Origin: Rhabdophis nuchalis
Taxonomy: Eukaryota; Chordata; Lepidosauria; Squamata; Natricidae
NCBI GenBank assembly: GCA_039707465.1
Contig: CM077648.1
Coordinates: 16,695,119-16,759,118, forward strand
Length of the DNA stretch: 64,000 nt
Direction of reading: 5' to 3'
Part shown: piece after piece, positions 39,759 to 49,368 of the stretch
Layout: every line of letters starts with the position of its first letter
Position numbering within the stretch: the stretch's first letter is position 1
Made by a program: the position numbers and the translations under genes
Notes under the pieces: model-generated
The model's database searches: none
Told to the model about the DNA's origin: nothing
Seen by the model: only the letters and a program-made list of their open reading frames with translations

Positions 39759-39980
39759 GGGTTTAACATTTTGTTACCACTGATTCGCTGTGCGCGCACA
39801 CGCCCTCTTTGCGGCTGCACATGCCACCTCCATGCATGCGCCTGGCCTTCTGCACATGCTCCCCACCTCAAAAATGTGCCTAAATAGGAGGGCATAGATC
39901 TGGGGCAGATGGGCAGAGCCACCCTCAATTTCTGCTACTGGTTCGGGAGAAACCGGTTCAAACTGGCTGAATACCACCCA
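39757..39980 (+). mobile_element. Group B hAT MITE embedded in microsatellites
   Basis: Starts within ATGGGTTTAACATTTTG, contains TGCCTAAATAGGAGGGC and ends GGCTGAATACCACC. The left terminus is merged with (CCAT)n and the right with (CACC)n, so no TSD can be read. Confidence 0.75.
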
Positions 39981-40101
39981 CCCACCCACCCACCCATCCA
40001 TCCATCCATCCATCCACCCACCCATCCATCCATCCATCCATCCATCCATCCATCCATCCATCCATCCATCCATCCATCCATCCATCCATCCATCCATCCA
40101 T
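39976..40101. repeat. (CACC)n/(CCAT)n microsatellite seeded at a MITE end
   Basis: The MITE terminus ATACCACC continues as CCCACCCACC, then CCAT units with one CCCACCCA interruption, to 40101. Confidence 0.95.
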
Positions 40102-40519
40102 CTGGCTATCCATCAACCTATCTGGCTATTCATCTATCTGACTATCCATCTATCTGGCTATGTAAAATAGGTGTTAAATGCCTAACTGAAGCCACTTAAG
40201 TACCTGTATTTCTCTTGGCTGCCTCCTTTTGCAAACACAATTCCCATGTATGTTTACTCCAGAGGATGTTCCACTTCAAAAGGATTTGAAACACACATAC
40301 TCTGCAGCCAAGTGAAATCTTCCATTTACTGATTAATCCCCTCAAAGCTCAGTGGCACTTATTCCTACGTACGCATGCAACGAACGCCACCTTGATATCA
40401 AGCAGGCTTTGTGTGGACTCCACTGGGGAAGGTTTCTTGCCATCTATCGCCAGCCAAGCTCTCGTTCCCTTGCTGTTGTCCAAGTTCAGTTAGAGTAGAG
40501 TTATTTCTATTGAACTCCT
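40102..40519. other. Unassigned sequence
   Basis: Starts with degenerate CTATCTGG units and then AT-rich DNA. No gene. Confidence 0.4.
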
Positions 40520-40726
40520 CATTAAACCAGGGGTGAAATTCAGCAGGTTCTGGAGAACCGGTAGCGAAAATTTTGAGTCGTTCGGAGAACTGGCAAATAC
40601 CACCTCTAGCTGGCCAGGAGTGGGGAAGGAATGGGGATTTTGCAGTATCCTTCCCCTGCCATGCCCACCAAGCCACACCCACAGAACTGGTAGCATTTTT
40701 TTTAAAATTTCACCACTGAATTAAAC
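40520..40726 (+). mobile_element. hAT MITE, group B-like (element 40528-40718)
   Basis: Ends CAGGGGTGAAATTCAGC and AAAATTTCACCACTG. Flanking octamers are CATTAAAC and AATTAAAC (7 of 8). Body motifs are GGAGAACCGGTAGCG and CCATGCCCACCAAGCCA. Confidence 0.85.
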
Positions 40727-40849
40727 CATATAAAATGGTGAGGTGTTGGCCTTCGAGCTCTGGAATTGTGGTTCTGCTTGTTGCAAATGAAATTGTCCCT
40801 TTAAAGATGAGATTGCATTCTCTGTTTCTCTGCCTTGATGCTGTCCATC

Positions 40850-41035
40850 AAGGCAGAGGTTCCGGAGGCAGCACATAACTCCCAGATGGCCCTGGTCTCC
40901 TCTCTGCCTCCGATGCAGGGCCCTCGTCCGAGCCTTCCCCAGAATCCAGGACTGGCCCATGCCCCTCCCCAACCTCCTCGCTGTCCGACTCTGCTGCGAG
41001 CTCTGCAGGCCGCTGGCACATCACAAGACCTATTT
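40850..41035 (-). mobile_element. LTR-related fragment
   Basis: The minus strand reads ELAAESDSEEVGEGHGP and GEGSDEGPASEAE, paralogous to the acidic segment of the LTR-like unit at 21097-21743. Ends are not defined. Confidence 0.55.
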
Positions 41036-41799
41036 GTCTCTCCAAATAGTAAGGTCATCAGGAGATTCCCTAGTAATGATGACCACGCTTTTTGAGGTCT
41101 CAGGACATTCTCTTAAGTTGCTCCCAAGCTCCGGAAGACGCATCTTGGGGATTTCTTATCATCCACGTTTCTTTTTTGTTTTAAGAAGTCAAGATCTTCT
41201 GTTTCAACCTGATGCAGTTTAATTGCCATTTTATTTTTAACCATTATTATTCGATATGGACAGTAAGAAGTGGTATAAATGATCATCATGATAAATAGTA
41301 GACGGATGGGGGTTCAGAAACAATCACGCTCTATGCAGTGTGGATATAGGTGCTTTGTTTGTTTACATTATTTATGTTTTCCCTATCTTGCAAATCATCC
41401 CTGGGGAGTGTATAGCATGAAAAGTACACTCAGTGGAACGTAAAATTCAATATGACCATTAAAAAACAATAGAAGCAGGTAACTCTCAGCAGCCCATTTG
41501 TACTCTGGAATCAAAACCAAGAGCAGGAACCATCCCACCAAACAACAACAAGAACAACAAGAACAAGAACAAGAACAACAAGAACAACAATGCCATAAGG
41601 GACGTTGTCTGCAGGACACAACTCCCTTGGGTTTGCTGTCCCAGAAACAGAGCTGGCTTACTGCTTCAAGCTTGAATAAAAAGCAGGCCCTTTTTTGTGA
41701 TTAAGAGAAAGAAAAAAGGGCTGTAATTTAAAGGTAAAATGGAAAATAGTAAAATTTGGTTGCTCTTTCCCTGAAAGTTTTGTTAGACTTTTCTAGTTT
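41036..41799. other. Unassigned sequence with an (AAC/AAG)n tract
   Basis: A CAACAAGAACAACAAGAAC tract lies at 41543-41592. No gene is supported. Confidence 0.45.
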
Positions 41800-42232
41800 G
41801 AATAGGACCGTGATGGCAAACCCTATGGCACACCTGCCAGAAGTGGCACATAGAGCCACCTCTCTGGGCACACAAGCCGTCACCTGTTGCTCTTCCAGGT
41901 TACGGCGTACTGGCCCATTTGGTCTTCACGTGTGAAGATGCACTGGAAACCGGAATAGCAGACACCCGGTTCGCATGTGCACTGGGCAGCTGTTCTTCTG
42001 ATTTCCGGCACGTGCATGCGTGCCGGACATCTGGTCTGTGCATGTGCATGCACACCAGGAACCGGAAGACCATGTGACCGCTGCACATGCACATACCGGA
42101 AACCAGAAGAGCAGCAGCCTGGTGTGCACATGCACACTTGGTGGCTGCTCTTTCGGTTTCCAGCACATGCACGCACGCACTCTCCCATTTTGGCACTCAA
42201 TGCTGAAAAGGTTCGCCAACACTGGAATAGGC
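41800..42232 (+). mobile_element. hAT MITE, group C (element 41808-42224)
   Basis: Starts CCGTGATGGCAAACC and ends GGTTCGCCAACACTG. Flanks are GAATAGGA and GAATAGGC (7 of 8). The interior repeats CATGTGCA-type motifs in alternating orientation, generating chance frames on both strands. Confidence 0.85.
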
Positions 42233-42282
42233 CCTCATTTGTTTGTCAGTGCTGGAACAATTGTACTAAATTGGCAGACTAG

Positions 42283-42540
42283 TACTGTGTTTCCCTGAAA
42301 ATAAGACAGGGTTTTATTTTCTTTTGACCCCTGAAATAAGCACTTGGCCTTATTTTCAGGGAGGTCTTATTATTTTTGAGATGCAGGAGGCGGTGAGGAT
42401 GGTCCCCTCATGGCTGCTGCTGTGCTGCAATATTTTTGGGGAGGGCTTATTTTCAGAGGAGGACTTATTTTAGCGCATGCACTCAAAAGCCTAATTGGAC
42501 ATATTATCTGGGAAGGTCTTATTTTTGGGGAAACAGGGTA
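42283..42540. mobile_element. TA-flanked MITE (element 42285-42538)
   Basis: Ends CTGTGTTTCCCTGAAAATAA and TTATTTTTGGGGAAACAGG, inverted repeats, with TA on both sides. This is the best-preserved member of the family also found at 33376 and 35547. Confidence 0.9.
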
Positions 42541-42551
42541 CTGGAAGATAA

Positions 42552-43026
42552 TAGTAAATAATAATAATAATATTTATTTTATATACCGCGTCCTCTCCCC
42601 AGGGGGACTCGGAGCGGTGCACAGGGAAAAATTAAAACATTATAAAACATAAAATAAATACAATAGAATAAAAACGAATTAAATTTAATTGTCCCTGCAC
42701 TAAAATCCCCATATTAAAACTAGCATTCCCTAACGCCCTAAAGGTAGAGACTAACCTAGGCTGGCCAAGCAGAAAAAGTATGTTTTTAATTTTTGACGGA
42801 AGGAGCGGAGGTCCGTGGTCGTTCTAATGTCGGGGGGAAGGTCGTTCCAGAGGGCTGGGCCCGCCACAGAGAGAGCCCTTCCCCTGGGCGTCGCCCGCTG
42901 ACAAAGTCTAGTGGACGGCACCCGGAGAAGTCCCTCTCTGTGGGAGCGAATCGGCCGGGAGGATGTGTGGGGCAGGATCTGATCCTGCAGATAGCTAGGT
43001 CCCGCGCCATGGAGCGCTTTAAAGAA
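42552..43026 (-). mobile_element. L2-clade LINE 3' end
   Basis: The minus strand reads FKALHGAGPSYLQDQILPHT, RPIRSHREGLLRVPS and AGPALWNDLPPDIR to a stop, followed by the UTR and an (AAT)n-rich tail at 42552-42575. The other strand's 158-codon frame is a shadow. Confidence 0.87.
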
Positions 43027-43499
43027 GATAAGTTTCTGGAGATTGAAAAACAGGATAAGAGTTGGAAGGGACATTTGAGGTCTTCTAGTCCATCCCCTTG
43101 CTTAAGCAGGAAACCTTATACCTGTGATGGCGAACCTATGGCACGTGTGTCAGAGGTGGCAAGCAGATCCCACTCTATGGGCATGCATGCCATTGCCAGC
43201 TACTCTTCTGGTTTCTGGTGTGTGTATGCATGCTGGGCAGCTGGTCTACATGCACACTGGAGCACTTGAAACCCAAAGACCAGCTGGCATGCACTGGCCA
43301 CCTGGTCTTTGGGCTTCCTAAGCTCTGGTATGCAGGAAGACCAGCTGGCTGGTGCACCTGTGTGCACCGGAAACCCAATGACCAGCTGGCCAGCACACAT
43401 GTGCGCACCAGAAACCGAAAGACCAGGTGATTGGCACGTTCATGCGCACCGGGCAGCTGGTCTTCAGGTTTCCGGGACTCCAGCATGCGCTCCAGCATG

Positions 43500-44314
43500 T
43501 AGAGAGTGTGGTGGCACAACAGTTTCCATGCCACTTGGAGGAAATTGATTATCTGGACCCGCGCCAGTCCGGCTTCCGGCCCGGCCACAGCACGGAGACG
43601 GCATTGGTCGCGTTGGCCGATGATCTCTGGAGGGCCAGAGATGGGGGTTGCTCCTCCATCCTGGTCCTATTAGACCTCTCGGCGACTTTTGATACCATCG
43701 ACCATGGTATCCTATTGCATCGACTGGAGGGGTTGGGGGTGAGGGGCACTGTTTTACGGTGGTTCTCCTCCTACCTCTCTGGTCGAGCGCAATTTGTATT
43801 GGCAGGGGGGCAGAGGTCGACCTCGAGGCCGCTCACTTGTGGGGTGCCACAGGGGTCGGTCCTCTCACCTCTCCTGTTCAATGCATATATGAAGCCGCTG
43901 GGCGAGATCATACGTGGGTTTGGGGTAGATTACCATCTGTACGCGGATGACACCCAGCTGTACATCTCTACCCCAAACCACCTCAACGATGCCGTCGAAG
44001 TGATGTCCCGGTGTCTGGAAGCCGTACGGATCTGGATGGGAAGTAACAGACTCAAGCTCAACCCGTCAAAGATGGAGTGGCTGTGGCTACCGGCGCCCCG
44101 GTTCAACCAGTTGATTCCATCACTGGCCATTGGGGGTGAACATCTGGCCCCTGTGGATCGGGTACGCAACTTGGGTGTCCTAGATGCCTGGCTGTCAATG
44201 GACGACCATGTGACAGCCGTGGCAAGGGGGCGTTTCACCAGGTTCGCCTGGTGTGCCAGTTGCATCCCATATTGGACCGGGACGCCCTTCGCACAGTCAC
44301 TCATGCGCTTGTGA
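43500..44314 (+). pseudogene. L2 reverse transcriptase fragment
   Basis: This is the L2 part of a frame that formally starts at 43427 in hAT sequence. It reads RQSGFRPGHSTETALVALAD, LDLSATFDTIDHGIL, GVPQGSVLSPLLFN and YHLYADDTQLYIS, with catalytic Asp residues kept. Relative to the 9510-11765 copy, one codon is missing in GVLDAWLSM. An indel near 44236 throws the end out of frame, giving a false stop at 44314. Confidence 0.88.
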
Positions 44315-44784
44315 CGTCCCGTCTAGACTACTGTAACGCTCTCTACATGGGGCTCCCCTTGAGATGCACCCGAAGGCTGCAGTTGGTTCAGAATGTGGCG
44401 GCGCGGGCAGTTTCGGGAGTCTCTAGATACTCCCACGTAACACCTCTCCTGCGCGGGCTGCACTGGCTGCCTGTGGCTTTTCGAGTGCGTTTCAAGGTGT
44501 TGGTTATTATCTTTAAAGCGCTCCATGGCACAGGACCTAGTTATTTGCGGGATCGTATTCTGCCCCATACATCCCTTCGGCCGATTCGCTCACACAAAGA
44601 GGGACTTCTCCGGGTGCCGTCCACTAGGCTGTGCCAGCGGGCGACGCCCAGGGGAAGGGCCTTCTCTGTGGCGGGCCCGACCCTCTGGAATGACCTTCCC
44701 CCTGACATTAGAACGACCATGGACCTCCGCTCCTTCCGCCAGAAACTCAAAACCCACCTGTTTCACCTGGCCGGCCTGGCCTAA
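44251..44784 (+). pseudogene. L2 ORF2 C-terminal fragment
   Basis: A 177-codon frame continues the protein in the next frame: LDRDALRTVTHALVTSRLDY, LHWLPVAFRVRFKVL, RPIRSHKEGLLRVPS and AGPTLWNDLPPDI, to the natural stop after FHLAGLA. Its first Met is not a real start. Confidence 0.88.
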
Positions 44785-45200
44785 TTCCATCTTTCCCACC
44801 TTATTTTGTATTTTTAAATTCTGTGATTTGGTTTTAAGGTTAAGTTTTTTAAGTTTTATAAATTTGTACAGGGGTTTATTTAATTCGATTTTAGTTATAT
44901 GTATTGTTGATTGTCATGGTTTTAATTTGTACCTGTACACCGCCCCGAGTCCCTTCGGGGAGAGGGGGCGGTCTAGAAGTCCAATAAATGAAATGAAATG
45001 AAATGAAATGAAAATATGCTCACACACACACACGGTCTGGTTTTGGCACTTGGTGCTAAAAAGTTTTGCCATCACTGCCCTATACCATTTCAGACAAATG
45101 GCTGTCCAATCTCTTCTTTAAAATCTCTTTAGAGCACCCACAACTTCTGGAGACAAATTGTTCCACTGAATAATTGTTCTAACTGTCAGGAAATTTCTTC

Positions 45201-46040
45201 TTGTTATTGGAAACATGTTTCTTTTCTATAACGGCTGAGATTTGAACAGGTCTGGCTTTGATGTGTATTTGGTTCTGTTTTTTTCCCCCTTGAAATTGCT
45301 GGCTCTGTGACCTGACAGCATATTATGGCACAAACAAGAACTTGGGAATTGGAATACATAGTGTAGTTCACAGCTGGCTGATTCAATCCTGAAATGCTTA
45401 TGAGGGGAGCCTATACCATTGGGATAATGTATATTATGCATGCAATCGGATAAGCAATAGCCTAGCTATTCACAAGTTAAATCTGGGAGCATATATGCAC
45501 ATTGCTTTTTCCTTGCCTGGCATGTAACAAATCGGGTGCCGTGGTCCTCTCTGTGGGAAATTGAGTGAAATTTCCCTTCTGGATTGTAACAAAATACTTG
45601 TGCCTTTATATGTGAAGCAATTGCTTTTATCAGCTTGGCCATCTGTGCTATACATGATAGATAGTTTATAATAAAGCACAAGAGTTGGGTATAAAAACGG
45701 AAGAGTCTTGTAGCTGAAATACAACCCACCACTGCAAATACAAGGATGACATCCTGGATGGAAAAAGTAAGATAAGCTGCAAAAATATCTTCATTACTAT
45801 CTCCTTGCTTTCATTATGGATTTTCCTCTTGCCCTAGATTGGGGAACAAACACATTTTCCTTCTTCCCCGTCTAGATTTTCCCCTAGATTGGGGAACAAG
45901 AAAAATTAATTTATTTTGGGAACATGAGAATAAACAGCTGTGTAAAATGGGCAGATTGAATGGAATTTGGTGCCTGCAATAAGCTTAATGTTTGCTATTT
46001 TCTGTAAACATCTGTTTCCTTCATTTTGATGTTTATGTCC
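45201..46040. other. Unassigned sequence
   Basis: No repeat or exon was recognised. CTAGATTGGGGAACAA occurs twice, near 45834 and 45883. Confidence 0.4.
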
Positions 46041-46638
46041 AGAGGTGTCAAACTCAAGGCCCACGGATTAGATCCGGCCCAAGAGGTGCTTAGATCTGGC
46101 CCGCGAGGCCGTCCTGGAAAAAGCAAAGGACTGGCCTGTGGTCCTTCTGCCAATGAAAATGAGCTCCGTTTTCACTGGCAAAAGATTGCAGGAGGCCATC
46201 ACAGCTGAAAACTGAGCTTACGAGCCTGTTTTTGGTAGCAGAGCACTTGGGTGCACCTGACAAGAGTGATGTTGAGCTGGCGACACCCACCCTGGCCACA
46301 CCCACCCCAGCCCTTCGAGGTTTTTCACTCTGCAGACCTCCCAAAAACGCCCTGTTTTTTGTCGAAATAAAGGGCATGCATAGCCTTTAGGAGGCTTGTA
46401 GAGTGTTCCTGGGGGTTGGTGTGGGGGTGTAAAAATGACCTGTTTTTTGCTCATCTTGCCCTCTCCAGCCCCCAGGAGCTCTCTGAAAGCCTCCTAAAGG
46501 CTATGCACAGCCATTTTGGTGAAGGGGGCGGGGTTTCAGGAGGCAAAAAATGATGTATTCAGTGTATAAGATGCACCCAGATTTTCAGCCTCTTTTTTGA
46601 GGAAAAAAGGTGTGTCTTATACTTCGAAAAATACGGTA
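46041..46638. mobile_element. Chimera of a group A hAT left end and a mariner-type MITE right end
   Basis: 46041-46317 begins CAGAGGTGTCAAACTCAAGG and carries GGATTAGATCCGGCCC as in group A hATs. From about 46318 (TTTTTCACTCTGCAGACCTC) the sequence is the right part of the TACCGTATTTTTCGGAG family, ending TTCGAAAAATACGG plus TA at 46637-46638. Neither partner's other end is present. Confidence 0.65.
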
Positions 46639-46727
46639 TCTGCCTGCCTGCCTGCCTGCCCGCCCGCCCGCCCATCCATCCATCCATCCATCCATCCATC
46701 CATCCATCCATCCATCCATCCATCCAT
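46639..46727. repeat. Compound (CTGC)n/(CCCG)n/(CCAT)n microsatellite
   Basis: Starts immediately after the TA of the MITE end: CTGC units, then CCCG, then about 14 CCAT units. Confidence 0.95.
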
Positions 46728-46930
46728 GATTACACAGTAGCATTCACAGTAAACCATCATTGTGTTAAAATGTTTGCAGGCACAGAAACAAGCAATAATG
46801 TCACTACACAAATGTTACAACTGCATACTTGGGCCCTGATATTTGATGCAAAAAGGTAACTTATGGCATTTATCTGATGCGACACAACACACATTTTGCC
46901 ATTTGGAGGAAATGACGAATGGATGTTACC

Positions 46931-47321
46931 TCCTAGTTCAGTGATGGCTAACCTTTTTTGGCTCACGTGCCAAAAGCGGGGGGAGCGCAGGGGGGTCGTG
47001 CGTGGCCGTGCCACACCCATAATTCTATGTGTGTGACCCCCTGCTTTTGGCGTGCTTTTTTCGCCCTCCCCAGGCTCCAGAGGCTTTCTAGGAGCCCGGG
47101 GAGGGTGAAAACAGCCTCCCCTCCCCACCTCCAGAGGCTTCAGGAGCTTCCCTGAAGCCTCCAGAGGGCAAAAAAACGGCCTCAAAGGAAGGCCTAAATC
47201 AGCTGGCCAGCACACACATGCGCGCTGGAGCTGAGAGGGCAACGCCTCGCATGCCCTAAGAAATGGTTCTGCGTGCCACCTGTGGAACCCGTGCCATAGG
47301 TTCGCCATCATGGTCCTAGTT
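46931..47321 (+). mobile_element. hAT MITE, group C (element 46939-47313)
   Basis: Starts CAGTGATGGCTAACC and ends GGTTCGCCATCATGG. The exact 8-bp duplication TCCTAGTT lies at 46931-46938 and 47314-47321. The body has GCCAAAAGCGGGGGGAGCGC and GCGCGCTGGAGCTGA. Confidence 0.92.
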
Positions 47322-47632
47322 GTTTGTGTCTTTATTTTTAATAAGGATGAGCATGCTTCTAAGAAAGCCTACCGTTGCGCTGTGTGACTGTTTTATTTAT
47401 AAGAATGCCTTTGGGGCTCAAGCAGAGGCCAGAGGCATTCTTAGGAATAAGTATTTTATTTCTTGCTGACATTTCACTTTTCAGCATAAAAATTTCCTCC
47501 TGGAGTTCTTTTTTAAAAATTGGGAAGTTTTGAGAGGTGTCCAAGTACGCAAACTATGTATTTGAGGTCACAAGTAACAAAAGACCCTGAGAAGTGACTG
47601 TATTTGTATGGAATTCCAAGACAGCCACGCTT
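47322..47632. other. Unassigned sequence
   Basis: No supported feature. Confidence 0.4.
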
Positions 47633-48071
47633 ACAGGTAGTCCTTGATTTACCACCACAGGTGAGACCAGAATTGCTAAGTAAGATTGATAAGTAAATTG
47701 CGCCTGATTGTACAACATTTTTTTTGCCACGGTGGTTAAGTGAATCATGCAGCCATGATGTAAATCCAACCTCGCCCATTGATTTTGCTTTTGTAAAGGT
47801 CACAAGTGGCAATCCCGTGGCCCCAGGATGCTGCAACCATCATACGTACAGACCAGTTGCCAACCTTGACCATGTCACTGTGAGGATGTTGCAATGGTTA
47901 TAAGTCTGAGGACTGGTTTTAAAAATGTTTTTTCAATGCTGCTACAACTTCAAACACAGGGACGTGGTAGCTCACTGGCTAAAATGCAGTGATTTTAAGA
48001 TCATTTAAGACCAATAGATCAAGGACAAAATACAATGCTATATGTACAGTTTAATTCAAGGTATTACTATA

Positions 48072-48222
48072 CACTAAAGCAGGGATGTCCAAACTTGGGA
48101 ACTTTAAGACTTGGGGACTTCAAGTCCCAGAATTCCCCAGCCAGCTATGCTGGCTGGGGAATTTTGGGAGTTGAAGTCCACGAGTCTTAACGTTCCCAAG
48201 TTTGGACATCCCTGCACTAAAG
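48072..48222. mobile_element. Palindromic hAT MITE, group D (element 48080-48214)
   Basis: Ends CAGGGATGTCCAAACTTGG and CCAAGTTTGGACATCCCTG. The exact 8-bp duplication CACTAAAG lies at 48072-48079 and 48215-48222. The two halves are inverted repeats meeting at AGCTATGCTGGCT. Confidence 0.93.
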
Positions 48223-48225
48223 TGA

Positions 48226-48567
48226 CACAGTGGCTTAGTGGCTAAGATGCTGAGCTTGTCAATCAGAAAGGTCAGCAGTTCGGTGGTTCGAATCCCTAGC
48301 ACCGCGTAATGGAGTGAGCTCCCATTACTTGTCCCAGTTTCTGCCAACCCAGCAGTTTGAAAGCACGTAAAAAGATAAGAAGAAAAATAGGAACCACCTT
48401 TGGTGGGAAAGGAACAGCGTTCCGTGTGCTTTCGGCGTTTAGTCATGCCGGCCACATGACCACGGAGATGTCTTCGGACAGCGCTGGCTCTTTGACTTTG
48501 AAGTGAAGATGAGCACCACCCCCTAGAGTTGGGAACGACTAGCACATATGTGCGAGGGGTACGTTTA
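48226..48567 (+). mobile_element. tRNA-derived SINE (type B)
   Basis: Head TGGCTTAGTGGCTAAGATG and GTGGTTCGAATCCCTAGCAC, body CACATGACCACGGAGATGTC, tail GTGCGAGGGGTACG. A second, degenerate SINE-like head (GGGACGTGGTAGCTCACTGG) sits upstream at 47958-47990. Confidence 0.82.
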
Positions 48568-48810
48568 TACCCCTATAACTTATCTATAACTTCAAAATGT
48601 TGTTAAATTGAATGGTTGTAAGTTGAGAATTACCTGCGTGAGACTGGTTTGAGGACAGTGACTGGAAACCCTTTTCAACTTTCAATAGTGCTAGGCCTGT
48701 ATGAGTGCAGAGTTTTAGAAGACTTAAAAAAATCGGAATCTTTATTTTACTATGCTTGTGCTGGTGCCTTCTGTTTTGACCCTTCTCTCTCTCTGTAGTC
48801 TTTGAACCAT

Positions 48811-49040
48811 GTTGGACTTTACGACTTGTGGACTTCAACTCCCAAAATTCCTCAGCCAGCACAGTTGAGGATTTCTGGGAGTTGAAGTCCACAACCCTTA
48901 AAGTAGCCAAGGTTGGAGACCTTTGTTTTAAAAGGAGTGAGGCAATGAATACTGACTGGTTAAAGTTCAATGCTGGTTGAGGAATTCTGGGAGTTGAATT
49001 CCACAAGGCTTAAAGTAGCCAAGGTTGGAGACCCTTGTTT
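48811..49040. mobile_element. Group D hAT MITE with a partial duplication
   Basis: A diverged group D copy at 48811-48930 is followed 112 bp later by a second copy of its right half. GAGGAATTCTGGGAGTTGAA through CCAAGGTTGGAGACC and TTGTTTTAAA is found both near 48868-48935 and 48980-49045, flank included, pointing to local duplication. Confidence 0.6.
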
Positions 49041-49092
49041 TAAAGCAGGCTAAATTGTGGATAATTCTGCTACAGAAACATTTCCCTTCCCC

Positions 49093-49368
49093 CAGAGGTA
49101 GGATTCAAAATTTTTGACTACCAGTTCTGTGGGCATGGCTTGGTGGGCGTGGCAGGTAAAGGATACTGTAAAATCTCCATTCCCTCCCCACTCCAGGGGA
49201 AGGATACTGCAAAATTCACATTCCCTTCCAATCAGCTGGGACTCAGGAGGCAGTGAATAGATGGGGGCGGGGCCAGCCAGAGCTGGTATTTACCGGTTCT
49301 CCCAACTACTCAAAATTTCTGCTACCGGTTCTCCAGAACTGATCAAAACCTGCTGAATTTCACCTCTG
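49093..49368 (+). mobile_element. Group B hAT MITE
   Basis: Ends CAGAGGTAGGATTCAAAA and CTGAATTTCACCTCTG. The body has GTGGGCATGGCTTGGTGGGC and CTCCAGAACTGATC, close to 52685-52988. Flanking octamers match at only 5 of 8 positions. Confidence 0.75.

Larger units (their letters stand above)
43497..45012 (+). mobile_element. L2-clade LINE, 5'-truncated, inserted in a hAT
   Basis: Begins near GAGAGTGTGGTGGCACAACA in the reverse transcriptase, runs to the C-terminal block and UTR hairpin (CCGCCCCGAGTCCC), and ends in (AAATG)n at 44990-45012. It is about 1.5 kb, truncated within ORF2. Confidence 0.9.
43114..45085 (+). mobile_element. hAT MITE, group C (element 43122-45077) containing an L2
   Basis: Starts CTGTGATGGCGAACC and ends TTTTGCCATCACTG. 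Flanks are CCTTATAC (43114-43121) and CCCTATAC (45078-45085). Its own sequence occupies about 43122-43497 and 45030-45077; the middle is an L2 LINE. Confidence 0.85.
43052..45200 (-). mobile_element. CR1-clade LINE 3' fragment, split by hAT and L2
   Basis: GAGTTGGAAGGGACATTTGA to AGCAGGAAACCTTATAC (43053-43121) and CTATACCATTTCAGACAAAT to TCTAACTGTCAGGAAATTTC (45079-45192) are adjoining pieces of one CR1 3' end. The roughly 1.95 kb between them is later insertion. Confidence 0.82.
47633..48638 (-). mobile_element. Pogo/Tigger-like MITE (47635-48636) split by a SINE and a hAT
   Basis: The left part begins TACAGGTAGTCCTTGATTTA and runs to about 47954. The right part resumes near 48584 and ends GTAAGTTGAGAATTACCTG. 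The intervening insertion is bounded by near-identical 13-mers: CTACAACTTCAAA at 47942-47954 and CTATAACTTCAAA at 48584-48596, a target duplication from retroposition. Confidence 0.75.

Noticed and set aside
41880..42298. Overlapping Cys/His-rich frames of about 100 codons
   Set aside because: Arise from alternating TGCACATG-type sequence in a group C hAT MITE, not zinc-finger coding.
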